A DNA stretch of 64,000 bases, taken from contig JAQSEB010000004.1 in NCBI GenBank assembly GCA_030063045.1, forward strand, positions 1,922,001-1,986,000, written 5' to 3'. The DNA is from Pratylenchus scribneri (lineage: Eukaryota; Nematoda; Chromadorea; Rhabditida; Pratylenchidae). Position numbers and translations under genes: made by a program. This document shows positions 35,751 to 47,046 of this stretch, one piece after another (within the stretch, counting starts at the first letter, position 1; every line of letters begins with the position of its first letter). The notes beneath the pieces are model-generated. The model had not been told where the DNA came from. It ran no database searches and saw only the letters and a list, made by a program, of their open reading frames with translations.

Positions 35751-38718
35751 TTACATTAAAATGCATCCATTTCCTCCCTCATTTTTCTCGACATTTTTTG
35801 TGCCAATTTTCCCATTTAATGCCATTGCCCTCTTTTCCTTGATCGGCGGATTTGGTGTCGAATTCAGGCGAAGTGCCGTTCCCGAAACACCCATTGAAGG
35901 ACGACGAGGACCTGCTGACCCATTGGCCATTGAATGGTAGGAGGCATTGGCCGGTGATTGGAGCTAAATAAAAATGTTTAAATTAAATTAAAATTACAAA
36001 TACTTTTAAATTATTTTATTGCCCAATTTTTTAACAATAGAACAAAATTAACCCACCCGAATTTTAGGATTTTTTACATTAAATTTATCATATCATTTTA
36101 TAGTCTCACTCCTCTGATTTTAGGATAAATTATTGGATTTAATTGGAATTGCAAAATTATAATGAAAAATCAACTCTTTGGTTATAATCTTGGCCAATTT
36201 AGAAATATCCTAATTTTAATGTTTAATCGGATGAAATAGGTTATTTTTAGGTTTTTATGTGTATAATTATTAATAAAAATTCTATAAAAATTGCAATTTT
36301 TAATTGTTTTTCTCTGCTTTACTTTAAACAAACACATCATATAGATAGATTTCTCTCTCATCAACATCAACCACTTTTGCTCCCTCCACAAGCCAACAAC
36401 CACCCACAACCACCATTCCAGCCACATCAGCCAGCAGCCACCTTATTTCCCCAATCTTTTCCATTTCTCTCATTGTCTGCTCACTTCAATTTGTTGGTGT
36501 TGGCTGCTTTCCATAAAAAATATCCCAGCTTAGTTCCCTCTTTCTATATAAGCGACCCCATTTTTCCATTCTCCCCGTGGGGCTCTTTGGCTGACGCCGT
36601 TTCCCTTCCCAGTTGAGTGTCCGTCCCAGCAGGGAATTTGGTCCAAGTTGCCTTCGGGCGAGCCAAAGGACAAGGATATGCCTCTGGTGCTTTCACACTC
36701 CGAGGAACGCCCAAACTCAAAACTCCCCTTGCTCACTCCCTACACACACACCTTTGTCTCAATCCCAAGTGAAGCGCCCTCAACTGTGAATGGTTGTATT
36801 CGGTTGGAGTCGGCCAAAACCCCCAAATTTTTTTGATCATTTATTTTTAATTATTGGAAGAAAATTTTGGAGGATTTACTTTAAAAAATTACTCACATTA
36901 ATTTCGGTGAAGCCAATACCACCAATGATTCCATTTTGCCTTTGGGCATATTGTTGGCTTTCATTCAGCATCAGAAAATTTTGTTGTTGTTGATTTCGTG
37001 CCAACAATTCGCCAATGGTCAACACCGAATGTTGGGAATGCAAATGATTATTGTTTTCCATTTGAAGGCCAGAAGTGGAATTTGAACGATTTTCTGACTT
37101 CATTTCGGGCTCTAAAAAATTAAATATTCAATTATATTTTCTAAAAAATTATTCAAAAAATATTTTTCAAAAATAAAAAATATTATTAAAAAATAATTTC
37201 AAAAAAAATTAAAAATTATTCAAAAAAAATATTTCTCAAAAATTTTTGATATTTATTCAAAAAATATTTTAAATTTTTTTTTAATTTCTTAAAAAATCCT
37301 AAAAAATTATAAAAATATTCAAAAATATTTCTTAATTAGTCAAGAAAATAATTTTTCTCGAAAAATTTTTCCAAAATTATTTTCCAATTTTACCTTCCGG
37401 AATAGTTTTTGCACTCATTTTGCGCCGAATTCTTGCAAAACTTCGCCGTAAATTGCCCATCCTCGGAAAAGTATTGGCCGATTCTTCCACCATTTTCTTC
37501 CCTTTATTCCCACAATTTTGGTTCAATCGCAATTTTTGTTCCAAAGATGCGGCCATTTCCTTGACCGTAGGCGAATTTTGTGGAGGCATCATTCGTTCGG
37601 GCAATACAACATTTTTTGGACGTCGTTGGCTGGCACGAACTGCTTCACGTTGCAAAGTTCGGGCCTAAAAATATTCAAAATTTTTTTATGAATTTTTTCC
37701 TCACTTCTTTCGAAGGACGCATTGATCGGCGAACAAATGAACGAATGAAATTGCCATTGCCTCCAACATTTTGGAATTTGCCTTTTCGTTGCTTGTAATC
37801 CGTAATTTTCTGTTGAATTTATTTAGAAAATAATTAGAATTTTTAAACATTTTTCAATAATTTCTAACTAAAGCCTTTTCTAATAATTTTAAAATTTTAA
37901 TAGGAACTCCTCTATGCAAATTTAATTTTCAAAGAAACATTTACAAATTCTTGAACCTATTTTTTAATAAGCTTAACCAAAAACAAATAATTAATGATTT
38001 AAAGTGAATTTTTTATTTTTTATTAATTTTTATTTTTCGTCATCTCCCTATCAATTTTGACTCTTTCATTCAATACTATTTTTCTTCTCATTGACAATAT
38101 TTTATAGCCTTTTTTTTAAATGCCATAAAATCTATGGAGATTTGCGAAATTATTTTTCAACCCCTCAAAAATTAGGAAAAATTGTAAGTCTAACATCTAA
38201 CTCCGTAATTTAAAGACATTATATTAATAAATTGTAGCGAATTTTGTAGCTTTATGGAGCTAAGAAAATACAATGTTCAATCTAGAGGGCTAATGGCTTA
38301 TGGGTCTTGGATCCTCAAATCGAAGATGGGGAATTATTAGAGGGTGGGTATTAATATTAGAAGTTATACGATAAATATATTTTGTCCTATATTTAAATTT
38401 ATTCTTACTTCAATCAAAGCTGTATTGCGAATTGGTGCCAATGTTGTAGATCGGCAATGAGGACAATTTGTGGATTGACGAAGCCATGGCTCAACACAAC
38501 GACGGCAAAATGAATGACTGCAACTGAGCAAAAGCGGCTGAAAATAAAGAGATAATTAATAGTGAAAATTGCCGACGAACATCATTGTAGAGCGATTTGC
38601 AAAGGAAGCAACGAAATTCGGCAGGAATTTGTTGTTGTGGATGATCAGTTGGGCCAACTGTAGCAGAGGATTGACTGAATGGAATGGCGGAGACGGATCG
38701 AGGCTGTCGATTGAGCAT
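35751..38718 (-). CDS. RING-finger protein with C-terminal CaaX box
   Basis: Six exons with frame continuous: 38718-38581, 38537-38409, 37809-37705, 37664-37394, 37111-36897 and 35963-35751 (356 aa). Residues 37-75 form a C3HC4 RING: CFLC, 11 residues, CSHSFCRRC, 10 residues, CPHC. RING domains recruit ubiquitin-conjugating enzymes, so this is a probable E3 ubiquitin ligase. The middle is basic (FIRSFVRRSMR, RRSFARIRRK), then Gln/Asn-rich (RNQQQQNF, ESQQYAQRQ). The last four residues are CILM, a CaaX motif predicting prenylation (Met at X favours farnesyl) and membrane attachment. The last intron (36896-35964) contains an unusually GC-rich island with an alternative in-frame terminal exon (about 36749-36527, phase 0), so two C-termini, one with and one without the CaaX box, are possible. 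Confidence 0.85.
36340..36840. other. GC-rich island in RING-gene intron, TATA-like box
   Basis: Much richer in G+C than its surroundings. The plus strand has CTATATAAGCG at about 36545 with pyrimidine-rich and CAACCACC-rich sequence upstream, and CTTCCCAG at 36610. The minus strand has an acceptor-like TGTGTGTAG followed by a phase-compatible open frame of about 74 codons (36749-36527). It could be an alternative last exon, an antisense transcription unit or an imported fragment. I cannot decide from sequence alone. Confidence 0.35.
38135..38375. mobile_element. Dispersed CTCTAATAATTCC-family element
   Basis: Left AATTATTTTTCAACCCCTCA, right GGGGAATTATTAGAGGGTGG then TTAATATTAGAAG. It matches the element at 42600-42840 in the same orientation and the one at 7800-8030 reversed. 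About 200 bp, no coding frame, in intron 2 of the RING gene. Confidence 0.65.
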
Positions 38719-39388
38719 TTTGGAATTATTTTTATTTAAGAAAAAAATTTTGTGGCTAAAACATGTAGATTTATTTATATGGAATTGTAATTAAAAATGC
38801 TAAAAAATTCTGCTTAATTTTATACGGCTATTTAGGATTTAGGAATCATAATCCACAAAATATTGGCCTCAATTTTGGCCAATTTATGCCAACTTGTTAG
38901 GTGCAAATCTTAATCATGGATCAATCAGATCACATTTGTATATGTTGGAATTTCTTACCAAAATGGTGGAATATGAATGAAATAAGGGCAAATTTATGGT
39001 TAGCCGTTAGCAACCAAAATAACTCAACGAAATTTATTTTTTAAATAATGGTGAATTGTTGAATTTCCCCAAATTTTATAAATGGATTCAGTTGGAATAA
39101 AAATGTCGGCGTATTTAGGCGGGGAATGTGAGCGCGAAACTTTTGCTCAATTGGGTCGTCGAGTCGAAAATATGGGAAAGGTGAATGAATGGACTTGCCG
39201 CAAGCAAAAAGGGATGAATGCTGCGCAGATGTGGCTTTATATTTTGCTTATGGATAAAATTGGAGAGTCCACTTAAAAGGCAAATAGCCTTTTGAAGGGG
39301 GAAATTGGACTGTGGTCAATAGGAATGAATTGCCTTACTGTGATGAGAGAGTGGGAAATATTCTAAAAGTTTTATGAAAGAGTGGATT
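38719..39388. other. Upstream region of the RING gene
   Basis: Probable promoter of the minus-strand RING gene. The small plus-strand frame 39082-39276 has no recognisable features. No repeats seen apart from the minisatellite that begins at 39389. Confidence 0.4.
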
Positions 39389-40525
39389 TGAAAGAAATAA
39401 AACTTGGCGAACATTTTCCGGAAAGAAATAAAACTTGGCGAACATTTTCCGGAAAGAAATAAAACTTGGCGAACATTTTCCGGAAAGAAATAAAACTTGG
39501 CGAACATTTTCCGGAAAGAATTAAAACTTGGCTAACATTTTCCGGAAAGAAATAAAACTTGGCGAACATTTTCCGGAAAAAATTAAAACTTGGCGAACAT
39601 TTTCCGGAAAGAAATAAAACTTGGCGAACATTTTCCGGAAAAAATTAAAACTTGGCTAACATTTTCCGGAAAGAAATAAAACTTGGCGAACATTTTCCGG
39701 AAAAAATTAAAACTTGGCGAACATTTTCCGGAAAGAAATAAAACTTGGCGAACATTTTCCGGAAAGAAATAAAACTTGGCGAACATTTTCCGGAAAGAAA
39801 TAAAACTTGGCGAACATTTTCCGGAAAGAATTAAAACTTGGCAAACTTTTTCCGGAAAGAAATAAAACTTGGCGAACATTTGCCGGAAAGAAATAAAACT
39901 TGGCGAACATTTTCCGGAAAGAAATAAAACTTGGCGAACATTTTCCGGAAAGAATTAAAACTTGGCGAACATTTTCCGGAAAGAATTAAAACTTGGCGAA
40001 CATTTTCCGGAAAGAAATAAAACTTGGCGAACATTTTCCGGAAAGAAATAAAACTTGGCGAACATTTTCCGGAAAAAATTAAAACTTGGCGAACATTTTC
40101 CGGAAAGAAATAAAACTTGGCGAACATTTTCCGGAAAGAAATAAAACTTGGCGAACATTTTCCGGAAAGAAATAAAACTTGGCGAACATTTTCCGGAAAG
40201 AATTAAAACTTGGCGAACATTTTCCGGAAAGAATTAAAACTTGGCGAACATTTTCCGGAAAGAAATAAAACTTGGCGAACATTTTCCGGAAAGAAATAAA
40301 ACTTGGCGAACATTTTCCGGAAAAAATTAAAACTTGGCGAACATTTTCCGGAAAGAAATAAAACTTGGCGAACATTTTCCGGAAAGAAATAAAACTTGGC
40401 GAACATTTTCCGGAAAGAAATAAAACTTGGCGAACATTTTCCGGAAAGAATTAAAACTTGGCAAACTTTTTCCGGAAAGAAATAAAACTTGGCGAACATT
40501 TGCCGGAAAGAAATAAAACTTGGCA
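39389..40525 (+). repeat. 31-bp minisatellite with higher-order repeat, ~37 units
   Basis: The unit contains AAAACTTGGCGAACATTTTC followed by CGGAAAGAAAT. Three linker types (AAAGAAAT, AAAGAATT, AAAAAATT) alternate. Units 19-26 and 27-34 share the same 8-unit order (248 bp), and a five-unit block carrying the rare GCAAACTTTTT and ATTTGCCGG variants occurs at both ~39780-39930 and the right end. Long open frames on the minus strand arise because 31 is not a multiple of 3. They are artefacts. Confidence 0.95.
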
Positions 40526-40697
40526 ATTATTCATTTGGTAATTTGTTTTTATTGGCAAAATTTGAGTGTGCATTGTGCAAATTGAATTCTCAAAAAGAGA
40601 GGAATTTATGATGCCGATGAATGAATGTGGTTGACCCAATGAAAGTTTGAATGAAAATGAAGAATGGAATTGTGTGGATGGATGAAAGAAAATGGTA

Positions 40698-40770
40698 CAC
40701 CGACATTTGCGGCGTGAATTTTTGCGGCGCGACAGTTGCGGCGCAAAAATCCACGCCGCAAATGTCGCAG
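40698..40770. repeat. GC-rich near-perfect palindrome
   Basis: CGACATTTGCGGCGTG on the left is repeated as its reverse complement CACGCCGCAAATGTCG on the right. The inner arms (TTTTTGCGGCGC / GCGGCGCAAAAAT) also pair with about one mismatch, leaving only a few unpaired bases. It stands out in a ~70% A+T region and is probably a tiny foldback element or strong hairpin. Confidence 0.85.
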
Positions 40771-41587
40771 AACCAAAGAAAATTGGGTTGAGTGGGGATT
40801 TGGTTGGGAATATTTATTGCCTTCCATAATAAATATCAATATTTTGCCTGTTGCAAAATTCCCAAGCAATTTGGTTGGACCATTAAAAAGATGTGCACAA
40901 TTTGGATTTATAAACTTTTTTGTTTGGATGATCGCCACTAAATCATAACCAATAATTTTATTATTCTTAAAAATGGATGGATTTGCTGAAGGGGAATGGA
41001 TAAAGATGAAAAGGATTTGTGTAAAATGACACTCGACAATCGGCTTAAAGGCTGGAAAAATTCGTATTTGATTGACAAGAACATAATATTTTTTGGATTG
41101 CCTTAATAATGAATGGGGATATAAAAAAATTAGTAATAAATGAAATTATTTAAAAAATTGTAATTGTGATTGGGAAATATTTAAAATAAAATAGCAAAAA
41201 AGATTTCGGTTTAATAACTTGTCCTAGACCTAGACCAATAAACCAAATATTCAATCTGACCCAAGAATGGAAAAAAAAAAACAATATTACGCTAATTTTC
41301 TTTTTTAAATTAATAAATTTATAGACTCCAGGCAATTTATCTCTAGACTTAGACTCTCAAGTTAAATTGATTCGAAAATATGTTTATTATCATTTAAATA
41401 ATATTAAATAATGCTGAAAAATAATTAAGCAATTGATTTATGCGGAAGAGAAATGGCTTATAAAAATATAAAAAATTCAATATTTTTCGAATTAATGATT
41501 TAATATTAATTTTTATTTTTTTCATCTTAAAATAAATAATTAGTATAAATATAATGTTAACAAGATACATCCAACGATTTTATTCAG

Positions 41588-41720
41588 GGCTGCCATCTCC
41601 AAAACACAAAAATGTGGCACTTCCCTAAAAAAATTCAAAAAAAAAAAATACGGCAAAAATACGGCAAAAATTTTTTAAAATACGGCAAAAATATGGCATG
41701 CTTGAAAACTTGTTAAAATG
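41588..41720 (+). mobile_element. Truncated CAGGG-ended hAT-like MITE
   Basis: Begins CAGGGCTGCC and continues with AATACGGCAAAAATACGGCA, like the interior of the 17862-18221 element (AAATATGGCAAAA). The right terminus is not visible. Confidence 0.5.
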
Positions 41721-42005
41721 CAATATAAATGTTTTTAAAATAAGTTTTTTTTATATATCTAACTTGTGATAAGCAATTTAGGCTGTGTTTATTCATTTTT
41801 GTTACTTTGCTCACAAATAAAGTGTCATTCTTGCCATTTAGCATAAAAACAAATACACACTTGACAGTTGACATCAATTTCAAACGACAGGAAATATCGG
41901 GTCAAATTCCATTACCTTGAGCATTTTAAAAAAAAAGCAATTTACCAAATTTTGAGATTGCAAATTTAAATTCATTTTCCATTCCACCCAAATTATCAAA
42001 ATAAA

Positions 42006-45000
42006 ATGCAAAAGCCGTTAAAAAATCCGGTTCGATTGACAATTTTTCCTTTGAGTCGCCGCCATTCTTGTCCAATTTGCCAAACTCACTGGAAATATCA
42101 ATTGCATGGATTCCATCAATATTTATTGGTATACAAATTATTTGAGGGGATGAAAATTGAAATTAATTTGTAAAAAAATTATAAAAAAATATGAGAAAAA
42201 AAATAAAATTATAAATTTTTGAATAATCATAAATTTTGGCCAAAAACTTTGGGAATGAGGGAATATAATACGGAAATTATTTTAAAACAATTAAATGTGT
42301 GGCCTACCCTTAATTGTACATATATAAAATAATAATTAAATATTAAATTACTAACCATTTAAATAATTTCAAAATTAAATTTTATTGTAATTTTTATTTC
42401 AAAAATTGTTAATTTTTCACAAAGCTTCGTTAATCCTTGCATAATTCATAGTCTAAAAATATGCACATTTTTGAGATCTAATTATTAGGCTATATTATAT
42501 CCTTTTTGAATTCATGGTCCATTAATTTAAATAAAATAAATATAATAAAATCTAAAAATATTCTTTGTCCTTAATTTGATGCGATATAATTGCCGAAATT
42601 AATTTGATATACCGTATATATTCTTTAATTCCCTAGGGGAATTATTTTTCAACCCCTCAAAAATTGGGAAAATTTCACTCATTAAATTTTACGATTTTTT
42701 GAATTTTTATAAAAATGAAATAAAAATTTTTAAAATTAAGACTCTGCCCCCGGAACTTTTGTGTCTTCAAAATTGGGGGTGGGGAATTATTAGAAAATGG
42801 GGAATAAAAAGAGTATTATAAGGTAATTCCCGTATTCTGTCTATTTCTCAGTTCGATTCCCCGGTTGCCCGTGCCATTTGGAAATGCTTAATTTTTTTGC
42901 TTTTCCTTTTGGCACTTTATTATTCCGTTTATTTGTTGAATGATTATGTGGATCGACGTGTGGTCACTTTGAATACAATTCATCAGGTAAACAAATTAAG
43001 TAGAAAATAAATTTATTTTCCATTGAAGGTTAAACGCCTGCACTTCCCGAATATTACAATTTGTCCAAAACATGCTGATGCTTTGAATTTTTCTGCAATC
43101 GAAAAAGGTCGAAAAACATTTGGGTTTTGATTTAAAAAATTAATTTAGTTTTTAATTATTTTAATTAATTGCAATCTCTGAAGGATAGAAGGAAATTTGA
43201 ACACTATAGCCTACATTATAATATCAATTAGTGTTAAATAATTTTAAAATTTAGCAAATTTGATGCCAATTAATAATCGTAATTGTGATGAATTAATTAG
43301 AGAAAAGGATTAATGTATTTGATAGAAATTGACAAAAATTTTTGAATAAAAAACATGTCAAAATATATTTAACAAAATTCTTCATTTTTTGACCATAACA
43401 ATTTTGACCAATTATGTATGGAGTATGGTCAATAATTTTGATAGAAAAATTCATTTAAGAAAAAGTTTAATCCAATTTTAAGAAAAGTTTTTATGAATAG
43501 TGAGATTTTGATAAATAAGCAAATTTCAATAGCCCATAATCATTCTTTTTATTTATTATTTATTTAATTTATTTTACAAATTTTTAAAATTTAATTAAAA
43601 TCATTAAAGATTTGCATTTCCGTCTCCCCCATCTCTCCGCGCATCAATCAAATCAGTTGATCACTTTTGCAATGGCCGGTGCCGGTTTTCAACATTTCGA
43701 TTCATGTAATTTACAATTCCCGTTGGGTGAATTATAATTAAATTTTATGCAAATTGAAGACACGCAATTGATGAAAAAATCGGAAGTGGAAGAAATGGCC
43801 AAACTTTTTCGTCGATGGCGAGGCGAAAGAGGAAAATTGGAATTTTTCCGATTCATTTTTGAGACCAATGGATTCACATGTGAAGAGGTCAAGAATTAAA
43901 TTTAATTTTTTTAATTATTTCCTTTAGACTTTTTAGTTATTCCAATCATGTTTATATGGAAAGAGGAAAATTCCTTGTTGCGATTTGTTCAATCCAACAT
44001 GTAAGCTAATTTTAATTTAAATAAATTCAATATTAAAATTTATTCTTTTACCATATTTTCCATCACATCTCAAATTAGAGGCGGAGCATTCTTCCATTTA
44101 ATTCGAATCTTCCTTCCTTATTTTTAATTTGCGGATTTGATTACCCTAAAGGATAGTCATATCTTTATGGGAAATAAAATTTATTTTGTTATTATATTCT
44201 CCTTCTCCTTCTCAAATTATAGTCGAAGAATTTTTTTATTTAATTCATTTCATTCACTTTTTTTAAATTTATTTTCAACATATTCTCTGGCGAATTTGGC
44301 ACTTTAAAAATATCGAATAGAAACATTACCATTTTCGAATTTTTTAAAACAATTTTATCATATTCTTCGCCTAAAAATAAAAATGAACGAATATTTTTTA
44401 TTTATTTCAAAGTTCAAATCAATCGTATTTCTATATTTATTTTTAATTACTTTTTAAAATATATCAACAAGGCCAAATATTTCAATATTTTTTTTTGTTA
44501 AGATGTTATGCTCCGTGGCCGATGCTTTAAAATGCGTAAATTCGCGCAGACAGCGCCGGATGAGGCCGGCAAATTGACACTTTTCTTCAACCAAATGGCC
44601 TCGCCATTTTTGGACAGAGATGGCATTCAAGTGCCCATACACAAAGGGAATAATAATTTAATTCTTTATTATTCAGCGCCAAGTTGTTGCATATTTGTCG
44701 CAAAAAGAGGACATTCCAACATTCCCTAGATTTTATTTAAATGATCATTTTTGGTATCGTCTGAGGCTGAAAAAGCGCCGGATTACAATGCTGATGGTAC
44801 TGTAATGGGTATTCTCTAATGAGTGATTGTAAATGCAATTTTTTAATTTATGTCTACCCCTTTATTTTCTATGATTGTAAATGCAATTCTACCCCTATAT
44901 TTTCTGATATTTTTTGAATATATTTTTATTTGTTTTTCAGCCAAATCCGCATTGTTCACCGACTCGGCATTTGAAGAAGGGCAATTGCTATGTGGAAGCA

Positions 45001-46140
45001 TGGCTTCGGTAGAAGAAAATAAAAATTTTGAGTTAAATTTCCAGACAAAAATTTAATATTTTCAAAGAATATACCGGTAGCTTAAAAGAATTTTTAGAAA
45101 ATAAAAATTTGCAAATTCGGAAGAGGATAATCATGGTTAAATTTCGAACTTTTTTAGGGTATATTCTATATTCGTAAAATATTTTCTGCTGGAATTTTTT
45201 TGGACGGCTAACATTCATATTTCGAGCTATAAATGAAAGGAATCTTTCATTTTAATTCATGTCTTACCAACTTTTAATGATACTTATTTTTAAAATATAA
45301 ATTTTAATTTTTATTATTTTTCATAGAGAACGTGTGATACACCCATTCAATTGTACAATTTTCTATATGGCCCATAAAACACCCGAATTGGAAATTTGCG
45401 ATCCGGAAATCATTTTCCTCAACTATCGTTCGGTGATCAATGTGATCAGCAATCGATCGGCTTATCAGAATTTGACAAAAGTATCATTTTTAATAATTAT
45501 TATTTTATATGCTAATTGCTAAATGTTCTATGTTTGTAAAATTAAAATAATGGAATGGAATGGAAGTCAAATTCAGGAATTAACATTCCTTTAAGTAATA
45601 GTTACCCAAAAAAATTGCTTAATCAATCTGAATTATGTCCAAATTTTTTAAGCAAACTTCTTAATTATCATTTAAATTTTAATTAATTTTAGTGGATTTA
45701 TTATAAATTTTCCTCCAATTTTTTTAGTGCCTTCCCGCATGTGAACGGGATATCATTGACACACAACTTTACTCGAAACAATTTCAAGATCAGCGGAGCA
45801 GTACAGGAGCAAAAAATGCATATTATCATTTGGAGGCATCCTATGAGAATTTACAGGCAAATTCTTCCTTAAAAATGCCAATTAATTATTTTCAAACAAA
45901 CAGGTCGAAATTTATGAGGAGAAATTGACCACCACATTGCCTGGTAAAATTCAATTTTCATTTCAATTTTTATAATTCAATTCTTTCATAGGTTTCATCT
46001 CCCAAATTGGGGGTCAATTGAGCTTCTTCCTTGGCATGTCCTCAATTTCACTGCTTCAATTCTTTATGCTTCCGATCGGAAATTTCATTGTGAAAACACT
46101 TTCAAGTGTTCGAAGAAAATTCTCCGTGAAACCAGAATAA
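42006..46140 (+). CDS. DEG/ENaC-family cation channel subunit
   Basis: Thirteen exons total 477 aa in one frame: 42006-42128, 42852-42986, 43029-43107, 43610-43726, 43760-43887, 43937-44000, 44503-44630, 44677-44796, 44941-45008, 45327-45480, 45728-45856, 45904-45943 and 45992-46140. These channels form trimeric, amiloride-sensitive sodium channels; in nematodes they serve touch, acid or peptide sensing. Features in order: N-terminal gating HG motif (QLHGF), TM1 (FLLFLLALYYSVYLL), FPNITICP, MAGAGFQHFDS, Cys-rich extracellular part (SCLYGKRKIPCCDLF, MLRGRCFKM, RQVVAYL, PNPHCSPT, GNCYVEAWL, CLPACERD), IGGQLSFFLGMS at TM2 with the GxS selectivity filter, and a short basic C-terminus. The model needs a 33-base intron (43727-43759), otherwise an in-frame TAA, and a GC donor after exon 11 (CAG|gcaaat). 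At 477 aa it is near the short end of the family. Confidence 0.92.
42600..42840. mobile_element. Dispersed CTCTAATAATTCC-family element
   Basis: Left TACCGTATATATTCTTTAAT then AATTATTTTTCAACCCCTCA; right GGGGAATTATTAGAAAATGG, TATTATAAGGTAATTCCCG. The ends have ATACCGTAT / ATACGGGAATT inverted similarity. It lies at the end of intron 1 of the DEG/ENaC gene, directly before exon 2. Confidence 0.65.
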
Positions 46141-47046
46141 AAATAACAGTCATCCAACAAATTATTTTTTTGAAGAATAAAATTATTTTTGATTTTTTTG
46201 ATTTCATATCGAAGAATTAAACTTATTTATTTAAATGGTATATTTAATAATTGAGTGATTTTACTTATGATTTAAAGTTAAATCTGATTATTTTAAGGAT
46301 TATTATTAAATTTGCCAAAAAACATTGAATTTGACGAAAAATTTAGCATGTCGAAAAATTATATTTTGGAGATCATATAACTTGACAATTCAATATTCTT
46401 TAAGATTCATCAAAATTAAACCCCAATCTAATCAGCTCTAAATAAAATCTTAAGCCCAATAATTCTGTCAATTGGAAAAGTCTTAAGCAAATTCCATGTT
46501 TTTCGGCAAAATAAATAATATTTTATAATAATAAATTCCCACTAGACTATGATTAAATTGTAAGGTTTTGTTGCGATCTGCTGGCCATTTGTTAACCTTG
46601 AAGTCAAAAATATCTAAATAAATCATTAAAATATTTTAATCAACTAGCCGTATCATGCTAATTCTTCAATCAATCAACTGATAACATTTTAAAGCTTTGA
46701 AATGGAATAAATTTGGAATGAAGAAGTGGTACTTGGTTAGTCAAATGGTTAAGAGTACCTCAAAAATTGATTCAAATAGGTCTCGAGTTCAATTCCATAC
46801 TGATACGGAGGCCTTTAATTTAAAATAAAAAGGGCGATGAAGAATAAACCACAAATCCAAGGCATTCAGCTAATGCCAATGCGGGGTTTTGTTACGAATC
46901 TACTGAGCCCCTCTTTTTTAAAATTTTTATGATTGAAAATTCTTTAATCAGGAGATCGCATTGTTTTAATCATCCAAAAATAATTTGATTCCGAAAAAAA
47001 ATCAAAAAATTGAAATGAAATTATATAATTTTCATTGTATTGTAAT
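46141..47046. other. Convergent intergenic spacer
   Basis: The DEG/ENaC and Sre genes converge here. AT-rich, with a tRNA-like A-box/B-box pair at 46720-46925 listed separately. Otherwise nothing supported. Confidence 0.45.
46720..46925 (+). mobile_element. Possible tRNA-derived SINE
   Basis: TTAGTCAAATGGTTAAGAGT (~46736) resembles a tRNA A box and D-arm. GAGTTCAATTCC (~46784) resembles a B box and T-arm. Spacing is about 50 bases, and GGTAC/GTACC can pair across the first arm. The downstream portion is less AT-rich and ends in CCCCTCTTTTTT, a pol III terminator-like T run. No proper cloverleaf acceptor stem is visible, so a tRNA-derived SINE or tRNA pseudogene is likelier than a functional tRNA. 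Confidence 0.4.

Larger units (their letters stand above)
40526..42005. other. Intergenic region with hairpin and truncated MITE
   Basis: No supported gene. Notable items are the GC-rich palindrome at 40698-40770 and a CAGGGCTGCC-ended repeat at 41588-41720. Immediately upstream of 42006 is the promoter or trans-splice region of the DEG/ENaC gene. Confidence 0.45.

Noticed and set aside
39082..39276. 64-codon plus-strand frame
   Set aside because: No signal peptide, domain or acceptor upstream; lies in the promoter region of the divergent RING gene.
39316..40526. Series of ~100-codon minus-strand frames with a 31-residue period
   Set aside because: They arise because the 31-bp unit lacks stops in its frames. 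The peptide repeat has no independent support.
40606..40938. 110-codon minus-strand frame
   Set aside because: It spans the GC-rich palindrome, has no recognisable composition and no splice or start context.
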